NCBI GenBank assembly: GCA_964497615.1
Contig: CAZCEC010000054.1
Coordinates: forward strand, 1 to 44,495
Length of the DNA: 44,495 nucleotides
Source of the DNA: CAZCEC01 sp964497615
Lineage (GTDB): Bacteria > Chloroflexota > Anaerolineae > Anaerolineales > UBA6663
Direction: 5' to 3'
Part shown: positions 16,266 to 23,786 of the stretch, in pieces
Numbering within the stretch: the stretch's first letter is position 1
Layout of the letters: each line of letters starts with the position of its first letter
Made by a program: the position numbers and the translations under genes
The notes under the pieces: generated by a model
Databases searched by the model: none
Seen by the model: only the letters and a program-made list of their open reading frames with translations
What the model was told of the DNA's origin: nothing

Positions 16266-17024
16266 CTAGAACCCCAAGCTCTGCAAAGTGCGCCAGACGA
16301 CGCCCACGACAATGACGAGGCCCACGCCCAGCCGGATCACGTCCTGCGCGTTCAGGCTGGCGACGTGGGCGGGCAGGTGCCCCACATACGCGCCGCCGGC
16401 AAACAAATCCTCGCCGATGACCGGGTGGTCGGCGGTGGCGAACAGCACCGCTTGCGCTTGCAGGTTGTCGGAGCCGGCCAGGGTGGTGACGCCCGCGCGC
16501 CCGCCGCCTTCGGTGAGCAGGGCGGCCTCGGTGCCCACCGACCCCAGCAGCAATGCGCCGGCCACGGCCTCATCGCGCGCCAGGGTGGTCTGCGCCGCGC
16601 CCCACGAGGCGGGCGTCAGCCCGGCCACCTGGGCGCTCTCGGGGTCGTAGCGGGCCAAGGCGTTCTGGCGGGTATAGACGCTGCGGAGGGTATCTTGCGC
16701 CAGCAGCATGGAAGCGCCGTCGGCAGTGGTGACGATGGGGGGGCGGTCGCTGACGGCGGCGGCAGCCGAAATCTGGTCGAGCACGGTAAGGCCGGCCAGG
16801 GTGGCGGCGGTGTCGGTGTCGCCGATGGCGCCGGTGCCCAGCGAGAAGTGCAGGCGCTTGCCGGTCTCCACGGCGGTGCCCACGGTGGCGGGCAGGCTCT
16901 GGTAGGCGTCAATGGGGCGCAGGACTCGCGGCGAAGCCCCCTTGCGGCGGGCCAGCAGGGTGAAGGTGAGAATCAGCCCCACGAAGACCACCAGCACCAG
17001 CAGGCTGAACAGATCGCCGATCAT
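16266..17024 (-). CDS. DUF6754-like membrane protein
   Basis: 252 aa. One helix at the N-terminus ('LFSLLVLVVFVGLILTFTLL') and one at the C-terminus flank a soluble domain with 'RLHFSLGTGAIGDTDTAATL', 'TTADGASMLLAQDTLRSVY' and 'VTTLAGSDNLQAQAVLFATA', matching what I remember of DUF6754. The repeated G-T-G and D-T elements suggest a Rossmann-like alpha/beta domain. Function is unknown. Its ATG overlaps the stop of the small upstream gene (ATGA). Beside a GlmL-like protein, DUF6754 seems to be a recurring Anaerolineae association; that statement is from memory and untested here. Confidence 0.75.
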   Translation of the reverse strand: MIGDLFSLLVLVVFVGLILTFTLLARRKGASPRVLRPIDAYQSLPATVGTAVETGKRLHFSLGTGAIGDTDTAATLAGLTVLDQISAAAAVSDRPPIVTTADGASMLLAQDTLRSVYTRQNALARYDPESAQVAGLTPASWGAAQTTLARDEAVAGALLLGSVGTEAALLTEGGGRAGVTTLAGSDNLQAQAVLFATADHPVIGEDLFAGGAYVGHLPAHVASLNAQDVIRLGVGLVIVVGVVWRTLQSLGF

Positions 17025-17290
17025 GGTTGGCCCTCGGGGTGTGTTGGGGCGGACAACTCGGCGGCAAAGGCGCGGGCTTGGGCGGGGTCATCCAGCACGG
17101 CGGCCAGGTCGCTGGCGAAGGTGCCGCCCAGGCCGTCGAGCATGGGGGCGGCGAAATAGAGCGCCTGGGCGCTGAAGAACGCCAGGGGGCTGTCTGGACC
17201 AAGTAATGCGGCGGCCAGACCGCCCAGGCCCCAGGCACGCAGGGCGCGCGCCGCGCGATTCGCGCTCAAATTGCCGCCTCCTGCCAACAT
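17021..17290 (-). CDS. Small first gene of the operon, unknown function
   Basis: 89 aa. The sequence is Ala/Leu/Gly-rich with one short hydrophobic stretch ('AWGLGGLAAALLG') and 'FFSAQALYFAAPMLDGLGG'. The ATG at 17290 is chosen because a TATACT box lies 8 bases before it, and longer in-frame extensions have no support. Four-base ATGA overlap with the DUF6754 gene supports it as a real coding sequence. No family is recognised. Confidence 0.6.
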   Translation of the reverse strand: MLAGGGNLSANRAARALRAWGLGGLAAALLGPDSPLAFFSAQALYFAAPMLDGLGGTFASDLAAVLDDPAQARAFAAELSAPTHPEGQP

Positions 17291-17298
17291 TATGGGCG

Positions 17299-17304
17299 AG
17301 TATA
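17299..17304 (-). promoter_or_regulatory. -10 box at the head of the eight-gene operon
   Basis: TATACT on the minus strand, 8 bases before the ATG at 17290. It implies a leaderless or nearly leaderless transcript covering 17290 down to the terminator at 7463. The 175 bases between this gene and the glycosyltransferase stop at 17466 show no other feature. Confidence 0.5.
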
Positions 17305-17465
17305 GCACAATGGGACTCGCAAGCATAGCGCCCAACCGGACGCAAACCGTACCTGTGGGCAAGGTGCAATTGCCGTGCCAAGATGTGGCTTGGCGGCAGG
17401 CGGCCATGCAAACGCGGTTGGAAGGCCGTTGGAGTCGCGTTGGAAGACGGTCACTGTCGGTGCGT

Positions 17466-19619
17466 CTATGGCGGTGGCAGCACATAGCCGTAATACGACA
17501 CTACCCCTGGCCGGTCGTGCCGCTGCACCTGCGACCACGCGCCGCCCGGCAGCCACTGCGCCACCCGGCGCAAATCGGGCTCGTGGTTGGGCGTGGCCGC
17601 CAGGAACAGGCCCTTGTCGCGCGGCAGGGCCAGCACGCTCGCCTGGGTGACCGCCTCCAAGGCTTGCTTATCAAGCATGTGCGCCAGATAGAGAAAGTTG
17701 CCCGAATCCACGCCCACGGATGGCTGGCTTAGCAGCACCAGCCGATAGTCCGGCCCCAGGCGCGCGGCCTGCTGGGCCACCTCACGCCCAAACTCCTCGG
17801 CGGCATCGCGCATGTAGGGTCCAGTCCGGAAGGCGCCGAAGAAGAATGCCGTCCCCTGCGTGGCCGTCAGCACGATGATCAGCCCGGCCAGCCCCAGCGC
17901 CGCGCGGCCGGGCAGCAGTCCCACGCGGGCGGCCAGCCGCGCCGCCTGCTGCACGCCCAGCGCCGCCAGCAGGGCCGCCGCGGGCGCCGCCATGATCAGC
18001 CGCTGGTGGCTGGGCGCGCCGGAGGTGAGCACCCCGCCAAAGATCACCACCGCCCACAGCCACAGGTTCAGCGCCAGGTAGCGCGGCTGGCGCGTGTGCC
18101 AGGCGGCATAGACCACGCCCAGCACCAAACCCACCGCGGCCAAAAAAGGAAAGTAGGGACGCGGCGAATTGAAGTACAGACCATAGCCTTCGCCCGCCAC
18201 AAAGACGCGTGTGGTCACCATCACCTGCCGCGCCAGGTAATCCGCCACGGGCAGACCGGCGTCGTCCGCATAGGCCCTCAGGCGGTCAGGGTCCAGCAGG
18301 CTGACGGCGTTCATGCGCGCCATCATTTCATCGGGGTGGCGGTAGAAGTGCGCGGCCATGGGCGCCAGGGTCACCGCCGCCAGCCCGGCAAACACCAGCG
18401 CGTGCGGCGCCAGGCGGCGCAGCGGCACGCGGCCGGCCAGCGCGCCAAACACCGCCAGCCCGCCCATCAGCGGCAGCACCAGGCGGCTGCCCACGTAAGC
18501 GTACAGCATCAGCCCGGCCGCCAATCCGGCCCAGGCATAGTCGAGCACCTGCCCCCGGCGCAGCGCGCGGTAGACCAGCCACAGCCCCAGCGGCGCGTTG
18601 AGCGAATCGATGACGTTGTGGTAGCCCGCGCGGCTGAAGAACTGATGCCAGGCCAGCCCGGCCAAACACGCGCCGGCCAGCAGCGCCGTGGTCCGGCCAA
18701 AGGCTTCGCGCGCCAGCAGGTACAGTGCGGCCACCGCCAGCGTGCCCTCCAGGGCGCTCACCAGCCGGACGGCTAACAGGGTCGGTCCCAGCAGTTGGAT
18801 AGCGGCCGCCGCTGGGAGGAACGACCACAGCGGCTGCGACGACCAGCCCGTCTTGAACAGGTTGGTGTCTTCGCCCCACAGCAGGCGCAGCGCCGCGTAC
18901 CCGGCTTCGCCCTCGTCGTTGGCCATGGCGTAGGGGTGCTCAGTGAGCAGCCACACCCGCAGCCCAAACGCCAGCGCCAGCAGCGCCCCCAGCGCGGCCG
19001 CTTCTCGGCGGTGCGCCTGCCACCACGCCCAAACGGCCCGGCCGGCCGGCGGCCGCCAGCCGGTGAGCGCCAGCGTGCCCGCGAGGAACAAGCCCACGCT
19101 GACCACCCACAGCAGCGCCACGCCATAGTCGGCGGGGCCGGTGTGGGGCCGGTCGGCGGCCCACACGCACCACGCGCTCAGCCCGGCGCTGAGGCCCCAC
19201 CCCGCCAGGGCGCGGCCCCAGCGGCGGCGGTCAGCGGTCAGCGGCGCCGCCACCACCAGCGCGGGCGCGGCCTCCAGGCCAACCCGCCGGGCCAGCCACG
19301 CCATCAGGCTGCCCGCCGCCAGGAAACCCGCCGCCGGCCAGGCGGGCCGGCTGGGATGCGCCCGGAACCAGGCCAGGCTGGCGCCCGCCAGCAGCAGCGC
19401 CGCCAGCCACGCCAGCCTGGCCCAGGGCGCGGCCGGCGGGCGCAGCCGCGGCGGGGTGCCGTAGCGCAGCCACGTCAGCAGGGGCGAGGGCTGGCCCAGG
19501 ACGCGCACCTGCGGGCGCGGGTCATCGGCGCGCAGCCGCCGCCACACCCACAGCACGCCCAGGGTGAGGCCCACGGCCAGCGCCGCCACCGCGGCCGGCC
19601 AAAGATCATCGCCAGTCAC
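17466..19619 (-). CDS. GT39-type integral membrane glycosyltransferase (ArnT/PMT-like)
   Basis: 717 aa from the GTG at 19619. The many membrane helices and the loop 'MANDEGEAGYAALRLLWGED' after the first conserved helix fit the GT39/GT-C fold, in which acidic residues (here D, E, E) bind the polyprenyl-phosphate sugar donor. Later come 'FFSRAGYHNVIDSLNAPLGL' and 'YAYVGSRLVLPLMGG', also typical. It should transfer a sugar to a lipid or protein acceptor on the outer face. An ATG at 19685 would add 22 residues without features and overlap the divergent gene's promoter, so GTG with GGGGGACT upstream is preferred. Confidence 0.82.
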   Translation of the reverse strand: MTGDDLWPAAVAALAVGLTLGVLWVWRRLRADDPRPQVRVLGQPSPLLTWLRYGTPPRLRPPAAPWARLAWLAALLLAGASLAWFRAHPSRPAWPAAGFLAAGSLMAWLARRVGLEAAPALVVAAPLTADRRRWGRALAGWGLSAGLSAWCVWAADRPHTGPADYGVALLWVVSVGLFLAGTLALTGWRPPAGRAVWAWWQAHRREAAALGALLALAFGLRVWLLTEHPYAMANDEGEAGYAALRLLWGEDTNLFKTGWSSQPLWSFLPAAAAIQLLGPTLLAVRLVSALEGTLAVAALYLLAREAFGRTTALLAGACLAGLAWHQFFSRAGYHNVIDSLNAPLGLWLVYRALRRGQVLDYAWAGLAAGLMLYAYVGSRLVLPLMGGLAVFGALAGRVPLRRLAPHALVFAGLAAVTLAPMAAHFYRHPDEMMARMNAVSLLDPDRLRAYADDAGLPVADYLARQVMVTTRVFVAGEGYGLYFNSPRPYFPFLAAVGLVLGVVYAAWHTRQPRYLALNLWLWAVVIFGGVLTSGAPSHQRLIMAAPAAALLAALGVQQAARLAARVGLLPGRAALGLAGLIIVLTATQGTAFFFGAFRTGPYMRDAAEEFGREVAQQAARLGPDYRLVLLSQPSVGVDSGNFLYLAHMLDKQALEAVTQASVLALPRDKGLFLAATPNHEPDLRRVAQWLPGGAWSQVQRHDRPGVVSYYGYVLPPP

Positions 19620-19684
19620 AGGAGTCCCCCGGCGCGCATGAAGGCAGAGTGTAGTCCCGCGATTGCGGATTTCCAACTCTGGCA

Positions 19685-19690
19685 TACACT
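19685..19690 (+). promoter_or_regulatory. -10-like box for the diacylglycerol-kinase-like gene
   Basis: TACACT, 9 bases before the ATG at 19700, with no Shine-Dalgarno. Probably a leaderless transcript; the spacing is slightly longer than in the other cases here. Confidence 0.35.
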
Positions 19691-19699
19691 ATTCCGCCC

Positions 19700-20623
19700 A
19701 TGACCAAGACCCTCCTCGTCTTCAACCCTATGGCCGACCGCGGCCGCTCCGGTCAGAAAGCTTCCGACCTGCGCGCGATGGTGGCACAGTTGAGCGCCGA
19801 CGCGGGCGGCGCGGACTGGCAGGGCACCGAGTATCCCGCCCACGCCACCGAGGTGGCCGCGCAGGCCGCCGACAGGGGCTACTCCACCGTGGTGGCCCTG
19901 GGCGGCGACGGCACCGTGCACGAAGTCGTCAACGGGCTGATGCGCATTCCCGCCGAGCGCCGCCCGCGCCTGGGCGTGGTGCCCATCGGCTCCGGCAACG
20001 ATTTCGCCCACGCCATCGGCGCGCCCATGAATTCGCAGGAGGCCGTGCGGCGCGCCTTCACCGGCAGCGAGCGCATGGTGGATGTGGCCCACCTCCAGGA
20101 CGGCAGCGGGCGCGGCGAATACTTCGACAACACCGCCGGCATCGGCTTCGACGCCGCCATTAACATCCAGACCCGCAAGCTCAAGCTCGTCACCGGCTTC
20201 GTGATGTACCTGACCGCCACGCTGCTCAGCATCGCCCGCAACTTCACGGCCCCGCACATGAAGGTGACCTACGACGGCGGCGTGCTCGATCAGCCGATCC
20301 TCATGCTCACCATCGGCAACGGCCCGCGCGAGGGCGGCGGCTTCGTCACCACCCCGGCCTCCAAGGTGGACGACGGCCTGCTCGACTTTCTCTACATCGG
20401 GCAGGTATCGCAGTTCCGCATGCTGCAATTATTACCCAAGGTGATGAACGCCACGCACGTCACAGAGCCGGACGTGAAGATCGCCACCACCACGCGCCTC
20501 ACCATCGAAGCCGACCGCGCCCTGCCCATCCACATCGACGGCGAACTCTTCGCGCCCTACGAAGCCAACGTGCGCAAGGTGGAGGTGCGGCTGGAGGCGG
20601 GGGCGGTGCGGGTGGTGGTGTAG
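19700..20623 (+). CDS. Diacylglycerol/lipid kinase family protein (YegS/DagK-like)
   Basis: 307 aa. The catalytic domain has 'LLVFNPMADRGRSG' at the start, the nucleotide-binding signature 'VVALGGDGTVHEVVNGLM', and 'LGVVPIGSGNDFAHAIG', all hallmarks of DAGK_cat. The C-terminal half has the beta-sandwich of the family ('GIGFDAAIN', 'TTPASKVDDGLLDFLYIG'). It phosphorylates a lipid such as diacylglycerol, using ATP at the inner membrane, and so recycles it for phospholipid synthesis. It is divergent from the GT39 gene with 80 bases between starts. Length is normal for the family. Confidence 0.93.
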   Translation: MTKTLLVFNPMADRGRSGQKASDLRAMVAQLSADAGGADWQGTEYPAHATEVAAQAADRGYSTVVALGGDGTVHEVVNGLMRIPAERRPRLGVVPIGSGNDFAHAIGAPMNSQEAVRRAFTGSERMVDVAHLQDGSGRGEYFDNTAGIGFDAAINIQTRKLKLVTGFVMYLTATLLSIARNFTAPHMKVTYDGGVLDQPILMLTIGNGPREGGGFVTTPASKVDDGLLDFLYIGQVSQFRMLQLLPKVMNATHVTEPDVKIATTTRLTIEADRALPIHIDGELFAPYEANVRKVEVRLEAGAVRVVV

Positions 20624-20633
20624 AACCTGGAAG

Positions 20634-20724
20634 GGTATAAAGGGCATAAGGGGTATAAGGGGCACACGGCGCGGTTCTCCGCGACTTGCCCTTTGTACCC
20701 TTTAGGCCCCTTATACCCCTTGCC
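20634..20724. repeat. Imperfect inverted low-complexity repeat (GGTATAAGGGGCATAAGGG)
   Basis: 'GGTATAAAGGGCATAAGGGG' on the left and 'CCCTTTAGGCCCCTTATACC' on the right, on either side of a short GC-rich centre. It fills the gap between the lipid kinase and the next gene and could form a long hairpin. Confidence 0.7.
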
Positions 20725-20727
20725 CTT

Positions 20728-22817
20728 GTGCCCGACCTCCGCCGCATCCTCGCCGACCACGACCTGGCCTTCCTGCGCCAGGCCGCTGCCCTGTGGGGCC
20801 ATGAGCTAACGGCCGCCAGCCAGCGCGACGCCGCGGACGAGCTGGCCGCCTGGCTGCTGGACCCGGAGCAGGTCACGACGCCGCACAGCGGTGCCACGCG
20901 GCTGGCCGACGATCTGCCGCCCGCCGCCCGCGCCGCGCTGGAAAGCCTGGCCCGCGACGGCCGCCAGCCGCTGCCCCAGTTCACCCGCCGCCACGGCGAG
21001 ATCCGCGCCATGGGCCCGGCCCGCCGCGAGCGCGAGAAGCCCTGGGCCAACGACCCCTCCACCACCGAGACGCTGTGGTACCGCGCCCTCATCGGCCGCG
21101 CCTTCTTCGACGATGGCCGCGGCCCGGAAGAGTTCATCTTCATCCCCGACGACCTGAAGGCGCTGGTGTGGGTGGGGCCGGCGGGCGGCGGGCGGGCGGA
21201 GCCGCCGGGGAGGCCGTGGGAGCCGGCGGGCGACGAAGGACGATGGACGAAGGACGAAGGGCCAGCGGGCGACGAAGGACGATGGACGAAGGACGAAGGG
21301 CCGGCGGGCGACGAAGGACGATGGACGAAGGACGAAGGGCCAGCNNNNNNNNNNNNNNNNNNNNNNNNNNNNNNNNNNNNNNNNNNNNNNNNNNNNNNNN
21401 NNNNNNNNNNNNNNNNNNNNNNNNNNNNNNNNNNNNNNNNNNNNAGGACGAAGGGCCGGCGGGCGACGAAGGACGATGGACGAAGGACGAAGGGCCAGCG
21501 ACCGAATACCTGGAGCCGACGACTGACGACCGACGACCGACCACCGCAGGCCACGCGACACCTGACACTCGACACTTGACACTTGACACGCGACACTTGA
21601 CACACGGGTTTCTCGCCGCGCACGACGCCGTCACCCTGCTCGCCTACCTGCACGTCAACACCGTCAAGCCGGCTGATCCCGCCGCACCGGCCGCGCCCTC
21701 ACTGACACACCTTCCACTTACACACACGCACACACTTACTCAGCATCTCCTCCAGCCATCCGCCCTCCCCCTCTACCTGCATCTCATCCAACAGTTGGGC
21801 CTGGCGGAGGCCGCGCCGGGCCAGCCCTTCAAGCTCGACCCAGAACAGACCCAGCCCTTCCTCCAGGCCGCGCCGCAAGAGCGCCTGCGCCAACTGGCCG
21901 AAGCCTGGCGCGACGCCCGCGATTGGAACGACCTGCTGCACGTGCCCGGCCTGGTGTTCGAAGGCACCGCCTGGCGCAACGATCCGCTCACCGCGCGGCA
22001 GGCCATCCTGGGGCTGCTGGCGCAGGTGCCCGCCGAGACGTGGTGGGATGCCGCCGCGTTCGTCCGCGCCGTGCAGGAGCGCCAACCCGACTTTCAGCGC
22101 CCGGCCGGCGACTACGACTCGTGGTACATCCGCGACCCCGGCGGCCAATACCTGCGCGGCTTTGCGAACTGGGACCGGGTGGATGGCGCGCTGGTGCGCT
22201 GGCTCATCGCCTGCCCCCTGCGCTGGCTGGGCCTGGTGGAGGTGAGCGACGGCGACCCGCCCGCCGGCTTCCGGCTCACGCGGCCCGGCGCGGCGCTGCT
22301 GGGCCAAACCGGCTGGGAGGCCGCCGACCCCGCCGAGACGCCCGTGCTGGACCTGAGCGCCGCGGGCGAACTGCGCGTGCCCGCCGCGGCCAGCGCCCAC
22401 GACCGCTTTCAAGCTGCCCGCATCAGCCAGTGGCTGCCGCCGGAGCGCGGCCCCGCCAGCCCGGTGTACGTCTACCGGCTGACGCCCGCCGCCCTTAGCC
22501 GCGCCCGGGGCAAGGGCATCACCCCCGCCCGCATCCTGCAATTCCTGGAGCGCGCCGCGCCCAGCCACCCGGCCCTGCCCGGCCTGGCCGCCGCCCTGCT
22601 GCGCTGGGAACGGAGCGGCGCGGAAGCGGCCCTGCACGATACGTTATTACTCAAGCTGGCCGACCCCGCCCTGCTGGACACCCTGCGCCGCGTGCCGCAT
22701 CTGCGCGACTGGCTGGGGCCGGCGCTGGGGCCGGGGCTGGTGGCGGTGCGCCGCGAGCACGCCGCCGAGGTGCGCGCCGCGCTGGCGGAGCTGGGCCTGC
22801 TGCTGGATGGCGACTAG
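20728..22817 (+). CDS. Helicase_C_3-like (XPB C-terminal-like) protein interrupted by coding repeats and a gap
   Basis: The N-terminal part (20728-21220) is soluble and helical ('ILADHDLAFLRQAAALWG', 'LRRILADHD'). The C-terminal part up to 22817 ends with a stretch like Helicase_C_3/PF13625: 'VYVYRLTPAALSRARGKG', 'ITPARILQFLERAAPSHP', 'ALGPGLVAVRREHAAEVR'. No helicase motifs are seen, so this is a DNA-binding-domain-like protein rather than an active helicase. The two halves lie in different frames as written, but the 13-residue repeat between them reads in the same peptide frame on both sides of the 100-N gap, so the gene is probably intact. Start is GTG 20728. Confidence 0.65.
21227..21505 (+). 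repeat. 39-bp in-frame minisatellite
   Basis: Three full units before the gap and about one and a half after it; each encodes GDEGRWTKDEGPA. The unit is of the GACGAAGGA low-complexity family that is intergenic elsewhere in the window. A 39-bp period keeps the reading frame. The copy number is unknown because of the gap. Confidence 0.85.
21345..21444. other. Scaffold gap (100 N)
   Basis: Exactly 100 N inside the minisatellite. The downstream frame is shifted relative to the upstream frame, so the true gap length cannot equal 100 modulo 3 if the gene is intact. Confidence 0.99.
21558..21606 (+). repeat. TGACACT/CGACACT low-complexity repeat inside a coding region
   Basis: Runs of GACACCTGACACTCGACACTT. 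The same family is intergenic at 36220-36303, 41082-41120 and 41852-41875. Here it is translated as a Thr/His/Leu-rich linker. Confidence 0.8.
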
Positions 22818-22820
22818 ATG

Positions 22821-23015
22821 ACGCCAAGCGCAAACTTGACGTGGGGTTGGGGTCGCGTTTCTAATCCGCGCCCACACGTGATTCTCATCCCGATCAGGGT
22901 CCCGTTAAAAGGCTGCTTGCCGCACGGTTTTTAACGGGATCAGGTTGAAGCACAGGCTAACGCTAGGGCGCGGATTAGGTTTCAATGCCATCCAAGTGTC
23001 AAGTTGGTTAGTGAT
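22821..23015. repeat. REP-like palindromic unit A (RAYT family)
   Basis: Nested inverted repeats. The outer arms are CTAATCCGCGCCC and GGGCGCGGATTAG; the inner arms are TCCCGTTAAA and TTTAACGGGA. The unit begins near 'CAAACTTGACGTGG' and ends near the small palindrome CCAAGTGTCAAGTTGG. The same design is at 28516, 29129-29745, 40130 and 44410. It lies between the Helicase_C_3-like gene and the lasso promoter. Confidence 0.85.
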
Positions 23016-23029
23016 ATTCATTCGGCCAG

Positions 23030-23057
23030 TTGACTCCTGGCGGGATTGGTATATATT
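23030..23057 (+). promoter_or_regulatory. Sigma70-type promoter of the lasso-peptide operon
   Basis: TTGACT (23030-23035), 16-base spacer, TATATT (23052-23057). The transcript would start near 23064 and have a leader of about 24 bases with AAGGAG 8 bases before the first precursor ATG. Confidence 0.7.
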
Positions 23058-23087
23058 CCGCCCCACTCTAACGAAGGAGACGAGGTC

Positions 23088-23249
23088 ATGTCCGAAGCCG
23101 AGGTGAAGCCATTTGCTGAAGTGCAGTCGCCCGCGCCCGCCGAGCGCAAGCCCTGGCACGCGCCCACGCTCACGCAGGTGGCGCTGCAAGTCACTGGGGT
23201 TGGCTCTGGACAAACGCAGGATAACGACGGTTCGTCCACCCTGCTGTGA
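23088..23249 (+). CDS. Lasso-peptide precursor 1
   Basis: 53 aa. The leader part has 'RKPWHAPTLTQVALQVT', where W-x-x-P-x-L stands for the YxxPxL element that the RRE protein recognises in lasso leaders, and the Thr is the usual -2 residue. If Thr is -2, the core is VGSGQTQDNDGSSTLL (16 residues) with Asp at position 8 for the macrolactam; if the core begins one residue earlier with Gly, the Asp is at 9. The tail DGSSTLL has Ser/Thr sites for tailoring. It is the shortest of three precursors sharing the same leader, followed by the cyclase gene. Substrate role for the cluster is inferred. Confidence 0.82.
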   Translation: MSEAEVKPFAEVQSPAPAERKPWHAPTLTQVALQVTGVGSGQTQDNDGSSTLL

Positions 23250-23362
23250 TAGGCGCGGGCGGCCGCGGGCCGTGCCGCCTGGGCCGGATGATTTAGCGAC
23301 TTCCCACCACGCGGCGCGCGGCGAGTTTGCCACGGCCGCCACATGCTAAGGAGATCAACACC

Positions 23363-23539
23363 ATGACCGATCAACCCAGCCGGCCCCCGGCCGCCGCCCC
23401 AGACGCCACGGTTGCGCCCGCCGATGCCCGCCAGCCCTGGCACGCGCCCAGCCTCACCCAGGTGGAACTGAAGGTGACGGCCCTGCTTTCCGGAACCGGG
23501 AATGACAAACTTTCTGGGGAGCTCCCGGTCGTTGAGTGA
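23363..23539 (+). CDS. Lasso-peptide precursor 2
   Basis: 58 aa. Leader motif 'RQPWHAPSLTQVELKVT'. With Thr at -2 the core is LLSGTGNDKLSGELPVVE (18 residues) and Asp is at position 8, the same spacing as the other two. A core starting with Ala would give Asp 9. The tail has one Ser and two Glu. CTAAGGAG precedes the ATG. The 113 bases between precursors 1 and 2 hold no gene. The first 20 residues are Pro/Ala-rich and variable, so they are probably dispensable. Confidence 0.8.
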   Translation: MTDQPSRPPAAAPDATVAPADARQPWHAPSLTQVELKVTALLSGTGNDKLSGELPVVE

Positions 23540-23609
23540 GCGGGACCTTCGATCCCATCCAGCCTGATAAACTGGCGCGACCGTGCGCCAACATAAGGAG
23601 AAAATCCGC

Positions 23610-23786
23610 ATGACCGACACATCCACTCAACCACCGGCCGCCGCCTCAGACGCCAAGACCCCGCCCGCCGCCGAGCGCAAGCCCTGGCACGCGCCCAGCC
23701 TCACCCAGGTGGCGCTGCAAGTGACCGGCCAGGCTTCCGGCACGACGGATGACAAGGCCGGCTCGGAAACTATCAATCTAGGGTGA
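23610..23786 (+). CDS. Lasso-peptide precursor 3
   Basis: 58 aa. Leader motif 'RKPWHAPSLTQVALQVT', then QASGTTDDKAGSETINLG as an 18-residue core if Thr is -2, with adjacent Asp 7 and Asp 8 as possible ring acceptors. A start one residue earlier would make Gly 1 and Asp 9. The N-terminal part is close to that of precursor 2, suggesting recent duplication. The stop codon overlaps the GTG start of the cyclase (GTGA), so the enzyme is translated in coupling with this precursor. ATAAGGAG lies upstream of the ATG. Confidence 0.82.
   Translation: MTDTSTQPPAAASDAKTPPAAERKPWHAPSLTQVALQVTGQASGTTDDKAGSETINLG

Noticed and set aside
19620..19685. ATG start of the GT39 glycosyltransferase at 19685
   Set aside because: The extension overlaps the promoter of the divergent gene and has no family character; GTG 19619 with a GGGGGA site is better.
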